From positions 111,858,491 through 111,922,490 of the forward strand of contig CM046442.1 of the NCBI GenBank assembly GCA_025506515.1: DNA of 64,000 nucleotides, read 5' to 3'. Shown in pieces: positions 44,477 through 55,862 of this stretch. The translations under genes were made by a program, and so were the position numbers. Position 1 is the stretch's first letter; each line of letters starts with the position of its first letter. The notes under the pieces are model-generated. The model had not been told where the DNA came from and made no database searches. It was given only the letters and a program-made list of their open reading frames with translations. Source of the stretch: Flaveria trinervia. Its lineage: Eukaryota > Streptophyta > Magnoliopsida > Asterales > Asteraceae.

Positions 44477-47318
44477 ATGACGACTCCTTCTAATGACCCT
44501 CACAATACCGGTTCCTCAACCAAGCCTCCGATGCTGGTTAGGACCGAGTATAACATATGGCAACGAAGAATGCTTCATCACCTGTCTGTTAACAGTTCAG
44601 GTTGTTGGACATCTGTGGTACATGGACCACATAAGCCTACGGTGAACAATCCAGAAACCAATCAAATGGTTCCGAAGAAGAAGGAACAATACTCTGATGA
44701 AGATCGGAAACTATTTGAGATTGATGCTAAAGCCCATGGAATTCTGGCCATGGCACTGCCTAATGAAATCTATTCAGGGCTTATGCATCATGAAACTGCT
44801 CATGATCTCTGGAATGCCCTGAAGGAACAATTCGGTGGCACTGATGAGGTCTTAGCAAACAATAGAGAGATCCTTGCCCAACAATATGAGACATTCTCTC
44901 ATAGAAAGGGTGAGACATTGACTCAACAGTTTGAGCGCTTTTCCTGCTTGATATCTGAGCTGAAAATGGTGAAACAGGAATACACCAATAGCCAGATGAA
45001 AAACAGATTCCTCAGATCACTGCCTGAGAGATGGGACACATACACTATTGTCCTACGCTCCAGTGCAAATCTAGAAGGCCTATCTCTCACCCAACTTCAT
45101 GGGAAACTGCTTACATTTGAAAGAGAGATAGAGCAGAAGAGGAAACTGTCCTCATCAGGAAAGCTCACTGATGACTTTGTACCAGGCAATACTGCCTTGG
45201 TTGGTCATGAGTCAGAATATGCTGCATCTGAAAGCAATTATGATGAGCATATAGATTTCTCTTCAAATAGTTCTGATCATGCATTTGTTGTATTGAGAGT
45301 CATTCTGGCAGTAATAGTGACAATTTATGCTTCATCATGGATGATCTAAAAGGAATAGCTGATGATGATCTAGAAGAGATGGATATTCTGAGCCAGATGG
45401 CACTGATTAATATCAGATCTCAGAAGTTCTACAAGAGAACTGGCAGGAAATTTCCTGGACTCTCTGGCAAAACCAAAGTTGGTTTTGACAAGAGTAAGTT
45501 GAGGTGTCACAAATGCCAAAGGCTAGGACACTTTGCAAGAGAGTGTAGATCAACTGGATCTAACTCTTCTGCACCCTTTGTGACTTTTCCTAGTACCAGT
45601 CCACAAAACAGAGGGCAACAACCTGCTGGTTCTGGTCATTTTTCACATCCTAGATCTCCTACATACTTTGTTCCCCAGGGTCAAATGCCATATCCTTATC
45701 CCTGCTATTATGTGCCTCAACTAAATTCTGTTCAAGCTCCAATTGCACAACAACCACAAGCATTGCCTGAACCACAGCCTTCCCAATCTCATCAACAAAC
45801 TCAACCTCAACAACACAGCTTCTTCACCCCAGGAGTTATTGACTGGAGCAGTTTACCAGATGACATGTCTGGTCATGAACAACTGTTCTCAGGTGCTGGT
45901 CAACATGGTGGTGAAAGTCCATTTGGAAATCTAGCTCTTATGGCTTTGGATTCTGCTGATACTTCATCCTCTAATGCCTCTACACCAAAGGTATCACAGG
46001 TATCCTCTGAGACAAAAGCCAAATTATGTTCTGACACATGCATAGCAGCATTTGCATCTATTAGAGAAGCAAATGTAGCTTTAATCAACAAGAACATTGA
46101 GCTAGAACAAATTATTTCCAAAAACAAAGCTGAATTTGGGTCTGTGCTTAATGATAAAAATGATGAGATTTACAAATTGAAATGCCAAATAACTGATGAT
46201 AAGGCTAGGGAAGAGATACTTCTAGAGAAGTATAAAGATCTCAAAGAAACCCTTGCAGTTACCCAGGTAGAGTGTGATAGATGGGTACAATCATGAAAAG
46301 GTTTTGAAATGCTTCTTAGTAAGCAATCTGCTTCCAATGTGAAGTTTGGCATTGGTTACAATCACACTGCTCCACCTACAGATTTTACCCCAAGAGCAGA
46401 GGTAGAATCTGATGGTGAGAGTGATAACCAATCCATCTCATCATGTGATCTACTTTCTGATACAGCACAATCAGAAGTAGAAGTCAGCATCAAGCCCTCT
46501 CTGAACCTATCAGCTGATGTTGATGGTTCAAATGCTGACACTCACATGATCAATGAGTTGATCAACTCAGGAGTTAATTCTGAAAGTCCTGAAAGGATTA
46601 GAGAGCAGAATTTAACACTGAAGTTCAAACTCCAACTGCTGTCAGTACTGAAGAGAAGAAAACTGTCAGTAGAAAGAGTTTGAAGACTAGTAAAGAGGCA
46701 GTCAAGAAAGCAACCAATGCTTCCAAAGCATTGAAGAGCAAGTCTCCAGTTGCTTCACTCTCTTTAGTTGATGATCAACCTAAGATGAAGAAGAAACCAT
46801 GTGAAGTATGTGGTTTGTTCAATCATCTTACAGATGATTGCTGGTACAAAAGAGGTTCCAAACTCAAACAAAAAGAAGAAATTAAAGAGAAAATGGTAAA
46901 AATGAAAACTGAGTTTAAGATCACATTTGTATCAGCAACATCAAATCCTGTAACCCTTAAGTCCTCAAAGAAATCCAAAAAGGAAGGGGTTAAACAGGTG
47001 ACAACTGAGAGTGCTCAGAAGAAGAAGGTGCAACATAGGAACTTATCAAACTCCACTGGCAATGTGTCTGATGAGCTGAAAGCTTTATCACAAAATCAGA
47101 CATAACTGGTCATGATGGTTCAACATCTGTTGGGTAGAGTTAACCAACTAGATGCTCCTATGTTGAAACCACAGAAAAGGAGATCCAAGCCAAAGGATTC
47201 CTCTTCTTCACCATCTTCTTCCTCTCAGGCTGTTGTTTCAAATAAACCTGTTAGTTTACCATCTATTGATGAGACCAGGCCCATAACCAAAAAGGTTTGG
47301 GTCTCCAAAACTAACTAA
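44477..47318 (+). pseudogene. Copia-3 gag
   Basis: The first ATG is at 44477. The capsid-like part (44477 to about 45290) includes LWNALKEQFGG and RFLRSLPERWDTY. A one-base frame change near 45285-45300 moves the frame to the segment with HKCQRLGHFARECR (first CCHC knuckle, about 45507-45550). Next come a Gln/Pro-rich stretch (45590-45830) and a coiled coil (46070-46290). An in-frame TGA stands at 46294-46296 and the frame reopens to 46683. Another frame change leads to 46680-47105 with the second knuckle CEVCGLFNHLTDDC (about 46799-46840). A TAA at 47103-47105 and a Lys/Ser-rich tail to 47318 follow. The long gag with two knuckles is as in SIRE-type elements. Confidence 0.88.
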
Positions 47319-47328
47319 TTGTTTATTT

Positions 47329-47919
47329 TTGCAGGGTTCTCCAACATGCCAAAGTAGCATCTGCTATGTAGACAGTGGGGGATCTATGCACATGACTGGG
47401 AACAACTCTCTTCTTCATGACTACTCTCAAGGAAAGAAGGGATTTGTTTCTTTTGGCAATGATGCTAGGGGTTACATCATTGGTAATGGCTTTGTCTCCA
47501 ATGGAGAAATCAAATTTGATGATGTTAATCATGTGGAAAATCTCAAGTACAATCTCTTGAGTGTCAGTCAAATGTGTGATAAAGGCCATGTTGCTCTTTT
47601 CACCAGTCAGAACTGTAGGATTCTGTCATCCAAAGTTTTGCATTTGATTGACAAGGTGTTGGATGAACACACTCTCCTGAGAGCCAACAGGACAGGAAGA
47701 GTGTATGCCTTAGATCTTTCCAAGAAAATAGATCTCAAAGGCAATCCTTGCCTATTTTCCAAAGCCTCTTCTCAAGAATCTAAACTGTGGCACAGAAGGC
47801 TGGGTCATGTTAATTTCAAAAACATGAATCAGCTTATCCATAATAGTTTAGTCAGAGGCTTACCAATAAAGGAGTTCCACTGTTATGAAACCTGCACTGC
47901 TTGTTTAAAAGGAAAATAG
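47329..47919 (+). pseudogene. Copia-3 protease and integrase zinc-binding region
   Basis: 196 open codons. The protease active site reads YVDSGGSMHMTG, with Gly where plant copia proteases usually have Cys after D-S-G. The later part holds LWHRRLGHVNFKNMNQL and CTACLKGK, the HHCC zinc-binding head of integrase. The frame ends in TAG at 47917-47919 and the integrase core continues in another frame from about 47942. Confidence 0.88.
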
Positions 47920-47941
47920 CACAAAGTCTCATTCCCTCCTA

Positions 47942-48631
47942 TTGAAGCCTAAGTCCACTGCCTGCTTGCAATTACTGCATATGGATCTATTTGGTCTTGT
48001 GAGAGTGATGAGCATGGCAAAGAAGAAATACTGTCTGGTAATTGTGGATGATTACTCCAGATTTGTATGGACTTTCTTTCTACATTCAAAGGATGAGGTT
48101 GCTCAGAAGGTTATTAACTTTGTGTTGTATATTGAGAAGCAGTATTCCCTTCCAGTCAAGTGTATCAGGAGTGATAATGGAACTGAATTCAGGAATCATA
48201 CACTTGATGAATTCTATCTCTCAAAGGGAATCAAAAGGAAGTTTAGCATCCCAAGGACTCCTGAACAAAATGGAGTAGTGGAGAGAAAGAACAGGACCCT
48301 CATTGAAGCTGCAAGGTCCATGTTGGCTGACTCTAGTTTGCCACTGACCTTTTGGGCTGAAGCTGTCAACACAGCTTGCTATGTGCAGAATAGAGTTCTA
48401 GTAAATCAGAGGTTGATGAAGACTCCATATGAAGTTCTCCATCATTTGGCTCCTTTGATTTCATTTTTCAAAGCATTTGGATGTCCCTGTTTTATTCTCA
48501 ACACAAAGGATCAACTCCATAAATTTGATCCTAAGGTGGATGCTGGGTATTTTGTTGGTTATTCATCTACTTGCAAGGCATACAGAGTCTTCAACTGCAG
48601 AACAAAGATAGTTGAAGAGACTCATGTGTGA
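47942..48631 (+). pseudogene. Copia-3 integrase catalytic core
   Basis: 229 open codons with the full catalytic triad: Asp in LLHMDLFG, Asp in IRSDNGTEF and Glu in PEQNGVVERKNR. The usual ending with FGCPCFILN and FVGYSSTCKAYRVFN is present. The frame changes at about 48620 into a Ser/Pro/Asp-rich linker (48612-49028). The domain itself looks intact, although it is cut off from gag and RT by frame changes. Confidence 0.9.
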
Positions 48632-49170
48632 GTTTAATGAATCTCCTTTGGACAAGATTCCACAAAACCCTGTGGAGTTGTTTGATTTGGACATACTGCA
48701 ATATGTTCCTTATCAACCTCCAGCTGTTGCAGATCCTGTGGCTCAATCATCTTCTGCAGCATGTCTTCCACCTGGTGGTATTGATGATGATGATGATAAT
48801 ATCAATACTCACCTATTCAAGTTTAGTGACCAACTGCCTGTGTCTGCTAAACTTGATGTTCCTGTAGCTTCAGCAATTCCATCCACAACAAATGCTGATG
48901 AGATCTCTGTTTCCTCTGCATCTTTTGAGTTACCATCAAATCTTGGTTTCAAGAGTCTACATCAACATCTGCTGCTGCTGAAGGTTCAACAAACACTTGC
49001 ACAGATCTCATTGTTTATCAAGAACTGAAGAATCACCCCATGACTCAGATTATTGGTGATATCAATGCTGGTGTTTCAACCAGAAGTCAATTGTCTAACT
49101 TCTGCTTCTATGCTCTCTTCATCAGTCAGCTAGAGCCAAAGAACTACCATGTTGCTTTGAGAGACAATGG

Positions 49171-49899
49171 ATGGTTGAAGCTATGCAGCTTGAGCTACTT
49201 CAGTTCAAGAAACAGCAAGTGTGGGAACTTGTTCCTCTTCCCCCAGGTAAGTGTGCAATAGGCACTAAATGGGTGTTTAGGAATAAAACCGATGAAAATG
49301 GGCTTATTGTTAAGAACAAGGCTAGACTGGTTGTACAGGGGTTTTCACAAGAAGAAGGTATTGATTATGATGAAACCTTTGCCCCTGTAGCCAGACTAGA
49401 GGCAATCAGATTGTTCTTAGCCTATGCTGCATTCCACAATCTTAAAGTTTTTCAAATGGATGTTAAAAGTACATTTTTATATGGTAAAATAAAGGAAGAA
49501 GTTTATGTGTGTCAACCATCAGGCTTTGAGGATAATAAACATCCTGAATGGGTGTATAAACTTGATAAGGCTCTTTATGGGTTGAAACAAGCTCCTAGAG
49601 CCTGGTATGAGACACTCTCTACTTTTCTTCTTAAGAATAATTTCACTAGAGGCTCCATTGATAAAACTTTGTTTATTAAGAAGGTGGATCAACATAAGCT
49701 ACTTGTTCAGATTTATGTTGATGATATTTTTTTTGCATCCTCTGATCCTCAGTTGTGTGATGATTTTACAACCTTAATGAAAAAGAGGTTTGAAATGAGT
49801 GCAATGGGAGAATTACAGTTCTTTCTAGGCTTGCAAATCAAACAAAAGGCTGATGGAACCTTTATTCATCAGTCAAAATACAAAAGATCTTTTGAATAA
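49171..49899 (+). pseudogene. Copia-3 reverse transcriptase
   Basis: 242 open codons covering most of the domain: KARLVVQGFSQEEGIDY, then FAPVARLEAIRLF, FQMDVKSTFLYG, ALYGLKQAPRAWY and the active site QIYVDDIFF. The Asp in FQMDVKS is the first metal ligand; the more usual following Ala is Ser here. A frame change near 49890 separates it from RNase H. Confidence 0.9.
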
Positions 49900-50653
49900 G
49901 TTTGATTTACAAAACTGTAAGCCCTGTTCTACTCCCATGTGCAACACCACACAACTGGATGCTGATCAGAAAGGTAAAGCTGTTGATGAAACGCTTTACA
50001 GATGTATGATTGGGTCCTTGATGTATCTAACAGCTTCTAGACCAGATATTATGTTTGCTACATGTGTTTGTGCTAGATTTCAGGCTGCTCCTAAAGAGTC
50101 TCATTTGATTGCAGACAGAGAATTTAGATATTTGCAAGGTACACAATCTCTAGGTTTATGGTATTCCACTGGACACTCTTGCAAATTAGTTGCTTTTTCA
50201 GATAGTGACTATGCAGGGTGCAAGTTAACTAGAAAGTCAACTTCTGGTGGTTGTCAATTCCTAGGCAACTGTTTGATTTCTTGGCAGAGTAAGAAACAAA
50301 CATCTGTTGCTACATCAACTGCTGAGGCCGAGTACATTGCTGCTGCAAGTTGCACCTCTCAAGTACTCTGGCTTCAGAACCAACTTCTGGATTATGGCAT
50401 TACAGAGACTAAGACTCCATTGTTAATGGATAGTGCTTCAGCTCTGTGTATTGTCAAAAATCCAGTCCAGCATTCTAGGACCAAACATATAGAGATCAGA
50501 CATCATTTTATTCGGGATTGTTTTGAACAAGGTCTGATTGATCCTAAGTTTGTGCCTAGTGCTGATGAGCTCGCAGATATTTTTACTAAGCCTTTGGATA
50601 GTTCTACTTTCCAAAACCTTGTGTTAAGGCTTGGTATGCTGCAGCTAGAATAA
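49853..50653 (+). pseudogene. Copia-3 RNase H and end of RT
   Basis: 266 codons ending in TAA at 50651-50653. It includes GSLMYLTASRPDIMFA at the RT/RNase H border. The RNase H residues are seen in AFSDSDYAGCK (Asp), STAEAEYIAA (Glu) and MDSASAL (Asp). ELADIFTKPL is near the C terminus. This is a well conserved copia RNase H. Confidence 0.9.
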
Positions 50654-51418
50654 GTGACAACTACTGATGATTTCAGTAGTAATTACTGATGATCATTGGT
50701 ACCCATGTCACATATAAGTACTGATGAGTCCTTTTCCTTCAGTAGTTTTTATAACTACTGATGGCTAAATGCCTCACAGTACTGATGTACTTTATCTGTT
50801 CCAAACTACTGATCTAGTTAAAACTACTAATGTAGTTACAACTACTGAAATCAGTATAAAAGATAAGTACTGATGTCCTATGAAACACCTGAAAATCAGA
50901 TGCAAAGTCTGATGAGTAAGTGTTGAGGACAGCATGAAACAGCTGAAAGGCTATGAATTGACGACAACTACTGAAGAGAACTTCTCTTCAGTTGTTTCAA
51001 CAACTGCTGTTTCATTCTAAACAATTGAAGCAAAACCATGTCTTGAGTAGTTTTTATAACTACTGATGACTAATACCAAGTCTTCAGTTGTTTACAACAG
51101 CTGATGACAAAACCACTGTCTTCAGTAGTTTCACAACTACTGATGACAAACACCAAGTCCTCTGTTGTTTCAATCATCTGAAGTAAAAACCACGGTCTTC
51201 AGTAGTTTTCTAACTTCTGATGCCTAACACCACGACTTCAGCTGTTTCAACGTCTGAAAGGCTAATACCATGTCAACAGTCGTTTAAAACTACTGATGAC
51301 TAACACCACATCCTTCAGTCGTTTTCTTACCCGTACCCTATAAATATCCCTGACCTAATCCTTCAATGCTTCTTCATCTTCAAACCTAACGTTCCTCTCC
51401 AAACTTCTCTCTTCTCAA
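50654..51418. repeat. Copia-3 spacer with iterated CAGTAGTT / AACTACTGATG words
   Basis: A non-coding interval between pol and the 3' ORF, filled with about thirty copies of TTCAGTAGTT, AACTACTGATGA and related words in both senses. The last 70 bp (51340-51418, cccgtaccctataaatatccc then a pyrimidine-rich leader) look like an internal promoter with TATAAATA at 51350-51357, ahead of the ATG at 51419. Confidence 0.8.
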
Positions 51419-54400
51419 TGGCGTCCATGCAAATTAAACCGCACACAACTGTGTTGCCTACCTTACTAAATCGCCTGTCTGGGCTAAGTTCGATACTGCT
51501 ATCGATCTTATGGTTCAGTCCCAATACAAAACGGCATTTCTTCTGAATCCCATACTACATGCCGAATCCCTCCAACATTTTGGATGAACGTTACTATTAC
51601 CACTAGGGAGAACATCACACCATCTCTCCAGTCGGTTGTCAACAACAAAGAAGTGGTCATCACTCCTGCAATAATCCGCCAAATTCTTCATCTGGATGAT
51701 GCTATTTCTCCTGCTGGATATCCAAGGGCACCACAGATCTATCCTTTGCCCAACATGGATATCAAGGCAATCTCAGTGCCTCCACTATCATGAAGAAACA
51801 TTTCCATGACGCCGAACGCCTAATTTTTCACATGGTGAATGTATGTTTGGCTCCTAAGACTTCGTCTTGGGATCAAATGTCGACAAAGTGGCAGCAGGTA
51901 ATGTATTCTATTCTTGAGCAACAACCTTAAACTTTTCAGAAATAATATTTTCGGAGCTCAAGGATATGGCTCAAAAACTAACTGCTAACCGTTGGATACT
52001 ATATCCACGGTTCTAATGGCCATCATTACAAACCAGCTTAATGCTGAGGGACTTGTTGGCTTGGGAGTCCCTGCTACGGCTGTTCTGCCGGAAGTATACT
52101 CCCGGCACAACTCTGACCAGACACTCAATTGGCTGCCAAGCTGCGCAAACCCACGCAGCTGGAACCCACAGCCACCACCTCCAAATCAAAAGTCCCCACC
52201 AAACCCACCAAAAAGAAACCTAAAACGGCTACTCAGGGAATTGAGTCCCCTGAGGATGCCCCTGCAACACAAACGCAGGAGATATCCACTGGTCCAAACC
52301 CCCTAGTGGATATAAGGACTCTTCCAGCCATAGCCGCTCAGGATTCCTCTCAACAGGAGCCTGCAGCAACACATAAAAGGGTACCTACACATCTGGAATC
52401 TTCCTCACTTGAGGGGATTGCCATTGAAGAGCACCAACCTCCCCAGGTGCACACTGCTTCTATCCCTTCACCCCATACAACCGTCCCTCACAGCCCAACT
52501 TTAATAGTTGCACAAGTGCTGACTCAACTGCACTCCTCACCCCCTCCCCAGAAACCACTTACTACTGGGAACACCTCTACAATTGAGGGGAGGAACACAG
52601 TGCAATTGAGAACCCACAGCACAGGGTTTACCACTTCTATCTCCTGGTGTAGATAAGGAGATTAGAATATCTAGTGAGGCTGCCACCTCTTCTGAATCAG
52701 CACATGATCAGAGTGAGGCTGGTAACATTGCTAAGACCTCACTAGAGGCAACAGCTGATGATGGACATTGTCCTGAGGCTGGAGTCCCCAGTACCAAGCA
52801 AAAGGGGCACATGCAACAACTGGTCTACACCCAGTGCATGTAAATCCTGCTCCAAGCAGGAGGTCAGATGATTCAGCTTCGGCTGATGATGACCTGGGCT
52901 TTTTCTACGATGTTCTTTCCCAGAACACAATCCTTGAAGAGAAAGTCAGTAGGCTGCAAAACCTACTTGACCAACTCTCACAAGGAGAAAGACCATCTGC
53001 CTCCACCAACCCACAGATGGCACCTTCAGTTGAAGGTTCCCCAAACACTAAGCCACTCCAAACTCAACCACCTACCTCTGCTTCAGGCCCTATTTCTCAA
53101 GAACAGAACCCTCCTGAGCAAATAGGTGCTGTACTTCAAAATTCCCTCCCTCTCATCACACCCATACTCACTGATATTGTGACTAAAGCCATTGATGAGA
53201 GGCTTTCCTCAACTTTACAACCCTTGATTGATGCTGCTGTGCAAAAGACACTTTCTGCGGTACAAACCCCTTCCTCCAATACATCCAAAAAGGGGGAGAG
53301 TACTGCGGTGAAAGAAAAGAAGAGGAAAAGAACAGAGGAAGAGAAGGAAGAGAAGCAAGCCCAAGAGGAGGAGAAAGAAAAGCAACCTCTGCTCACTTAC
53401 AAGCGAAAGAAAAGTGCTGATGATCATACTGCTGAAGACAATTCCTTGGAAGAGCTGGTAAAAGAAGCTGATACTACACACAGTCGATCCATGGATAAAA
53501 TAATTGAACAACTCTTCAGGCAAGGGTTTGATACAGCCACATTGGATAGTGAGATTAGAAGGTTGGAAGTGCAAGAAATTCAAACCCGATGGGCTGGGTA
53601 TGATGCTCTTGAAAAAGAGAGATTGGAGATCATGATACGCTTCATCGCAAAATACTTAGGAAGATCTTTAATGGAGATTCGCGCGTGGACCAGGGACAGT
53701 ATTCTGGCTATAGCCACCAGAATCTGTCTGTCTGAGCAATTCCACAGGGAGATTATTGTTGAAGCCCTTGATGAGGTTGGGGCTGGTAAAAGGTTGGAAA
53801 TGGCTAAACTTACAAAGGCGAAACTTACTACAAAGATGCTGGATCAACCTTCCCTTCCACCCACTCAAACACAGCCTACCCCTCAAATCTCCAAACCAAT
53901 CTCTAAGCCAAAGTCCAAACATCCTCATTCTTCAAAACCAATTCCCTTACCAACCCAACCATCATCCAGTGATGCACCTAGAAGGAGGAGAAGGGCTGAG
54001 GATGGAAGAAGAAGAAGAAGAGGATGAAGATGATAGTCTGCCACTCTCTGTTGTTCTAAAGCTACCGAAACCCAGAAGTCAACCCATGATCACACCTGAC
54101 TCTCAAAGGGAGATGGTTAGAGTCAAGATAGAAGATGAAGAATAGCAGAAACAGCATGATGAGCAACTATTGAAGATGGTTGACAAGGAATTTCCTCAGT
54201 CATCATCTATACAAGCCATGAAAGGGCATGCTCAGAGGCTGTACACTCTCAGGCACACTTTTCAGTATCAGAAGGAGAGAGTGAGAGTATGGCTAGACCC
54301 CAGGTGAGTTCTAGAATCCATAAAAGAACTATTCCACACAGATACAATGGCCAGGTTAGAAAAACAATAGATTCTACCATCATGTTGGCCATTGTATTCA

Positions 54401-54750
54401 CACCCTGGGAAATCATTGATGAATTCAAGAAAGCTCATCAAGCAAAGATGACCCCTCAAGCCTTACTAGAAAACAAGATGATTAAAAAGGGGTTGTTATA
54501 TAAAAAGCTTGAAGACATCCAGAAGAATGAGCTCCAGTTACTCCTTGAAGGCACCCATCCTGATGAATTTGTCTATAGGGAGGTAACTACAGTGGAGCTG
54601 AAAAATGGCAGGACCATGAAGTACTTATCTGAGTACTATGGTCCAGAGTTCTTCTTCGAAGGAGGAGTAGAAGAACTCTCCAAGGAGGAACAAGTTGTTC
54701 TCCTTGAGGCCTATGTTCGAGAGTCATACAGACTCATTATGGGGAAGTAA
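51419..54750 (+). pseudogene. Copia-3 3' ORF block in the env-like position
   Basis: It starts with ATG at 51419 in a good context after a pyrimidine-rich leader. The N-terminal part (to about 52100) is broken: pieces at 51584-51793 and 51794-51930 match in order the start of the corresponding copia-2 block. A Pro/Thr/Ser-rich linker (52129-52656) follows, then the longest open piece, 52834-54027. After a frame change there is an acidic stretch and finally 54289-54750 (PWEIIDEFKKAHQ, ending in LLEAYVRESYRL). SIRE-lineage elements are known to carry a second ORF after pol, often called env-like. I see no signal peptide or transmembrane segment supporting an envelope role here. Confidence 0.7.
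52834..54027 (+). CDS. Long intact piece of the copia-3 3' ORF
   Basis: 397 codons without a stop. Residues about 22-50 form a short coiled coil (ILEEKVSRLQNLLDQLSQ). 50-160 are Pro/Ser/Gln-rich. 160-215 are very rich in Lys and Glu and are basic to acidic (nuclear-localisation-like KKRKRTEEEKEEK). 215-330 form a compact helical region (FRQGFDTATLDSEIRRLE, RAWTRDSILAIATRI). The end is Pro-rich and then Arg-rich in this frame, where the original frame probably shifts to the acidic one near 54000. Function unknown; not recognisable as an envelope glycoprotein. Confidence 0.6.
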   Translation: MHVNPAPSRRSDDSASADDDLGFFYDVLSQNTILEEKVSRLQNLLDQLSQGERPSASTNPQMAPSVEGSPNTKPLQTQPPTSASGPISQEQNPPEQIGAVLQNSLPLITPILTDIVTKAIDERLSSTLQPLIDAAVQKTLSAVQTPSSNTSKKGESTAVKEKKRKRTEEEKEEKQAQEEEKEKQPLLTYKRKKSADDHTAEDNSLEELVKEADTTHSRSMDKIIEQLFRQGFDTATLDSEIRRLEVQEIQTRWAGYDALEKERLEIMIRFIAKYLGRSLMEIRAWTRDSILAIATRICLSEQFHREIIVEALDEVGAGKRLEMAKLTKAKLTTKMLDQPSLPPTQTQPTPQISKPISKPKSKHPHSSKPIPLPTQPSSSDAPRRRRRAEDGRRRRRG

Positions 54751-54964
54751 ATCTCATGAATGGGATAACAACTCTGTGTCCAGTTCCCCAAAACAGAGTT
54801 CCCATTCATACCTTGCCAAACATATCTGAGATTTCTTCCCAGGCCGGAGCTTACATGGGTCATCTTCTCTACTGATCAAGAAGGAAAAAGACCAATCTTT
54901 TGCCAACAATAAGTGGGATAATAAATAATTTAGAGGTTTTGGCTGCATTGGTTCAGGGGGAGTT
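54751..54964 (+). promoter_or_regulatory. Copia-3 3' untranslated region and polypurine tract
   Basis: After the last ORF piece (TAA at 54748-54750) a non-coding stretch leads to the tract CAGGGGGAGT (54954-54963), directly before the LTR start TGTTGCACC at 54965. Confidence 0.8.
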
Positions 54965-55862
54965 TGTTGCACCAAAAGAACCAATGAGCCAAGATCAGAA
55001 AACCTCTAAGTCCCACATGGTATCACAACAACTGCTGAAAAGCTTCATCAGCAGTTTGACAAGTGCTGAAGACTTCAACAGCTGAAGATCAAGTGCTGAA
55101 GACCTCAACAGCTGAAAAACTAAAGTGCTGAAGTACAACAGCTGAAGAACACAAGTACTGAAGCTGAACAGCTGAAGAATACAAGTGCTGAAGCTGAAAG
55201 ACCAAAGTACTGAAGTACAACAGCTGAAGAGTCTACAAGTGCTGAAGATCAACAACTGATGTACAAAGTCTGAAGACAAAGACTGAAGACATCAGCTGAT
55301 GATATCTACTGAAGTCATCAGCTGATGAAACATCTGAAAGTCAAAGTCTGAAGATCAAATACTGAAGCGTCAGTAGTTTGTCACAACTGCTGAAGAGTAC
55401 TTCTTCAGTAGTTGTGATATCAGTAGTTTTATATTCTAGTTTCAGTAGTTTTGTAAAACGACTGAAGAGCTTGTTCTTCAGTCGTTGTAGTTTCAGTAGT
55501 TTTATATTTCAGTAGTTATAACAACTGATAACACTTAGAACTTTTTGTAAGAAGATGTCAGCTGTTTTGACATCTTCAGTAGTTGTGTTTCAGTTGTAAT
55601 AAATCTGTTAGATGTCACTATCAAGTGACATCAGTAGACGTCACATCTCTTATATAAGAGGTGTCGACCTAATTGTAATTGTGACATTCTGTTACCATGA
55701 AAGCGAATATTGAGTGAAATATATTTGCGGATATTCTCTCTCTCTATAACCGTCTTTGTTCTTCATTGAATATCGTTTTGTTCTTATGAATCGACTAATT
55801 CATTGTTTGAATTCCGCTGCAATACTCTTCAATCAATCAAACATAGATCACTGATCCTAACA
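54965..55862 (+). mobile_element. 3' LTR of copia-3
   Basis: 898 bp, about 98.7 percent identical to the 5' LTR by hand comparison. It ends CTAACA before the GCTAA target duplication. Confidence 0.95.

Larger units (their letters stand above)
43355..55862 (+). mobile_element. Copia-3: complete SIRE-like Ty1/copia element
   Basis: 12508 bp with LTRs of 897 bp (43355-44251) and 898 bp (54965-55862), both TGTTG..CTAACA. The target duplication GCTAA is perfect (43350-43354 and 55863-55867), with the PBS at 44254 and a polypurine tract at 54952-54962. Internal order: gag, protease, integrase, RT, RNase H, a spacer of iterated motifs, then a 3' ORF block. Hand alignment of the LTRs gives about 12 substitutions, 11 of them transitions, and 3 single-base indels, so the insertion is recent. 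The coding frames are nevertheless broken in many places. Confidence 0.95.

Noticed and set aside
52742..53928. Minus-strand open frames opposite the copia-3 3' ORF
   Set aside because: They are Ser/Leu/Phe-rich complements of a Lys/Glu/Pro-rich coding strand and overlap a longer plus-strand frame.
51419..54750. Calling this block a true envelope gene
   Set aside because: There is no signal peptide, transmembrane segment or fusion motif; only its position matches the env-like label.
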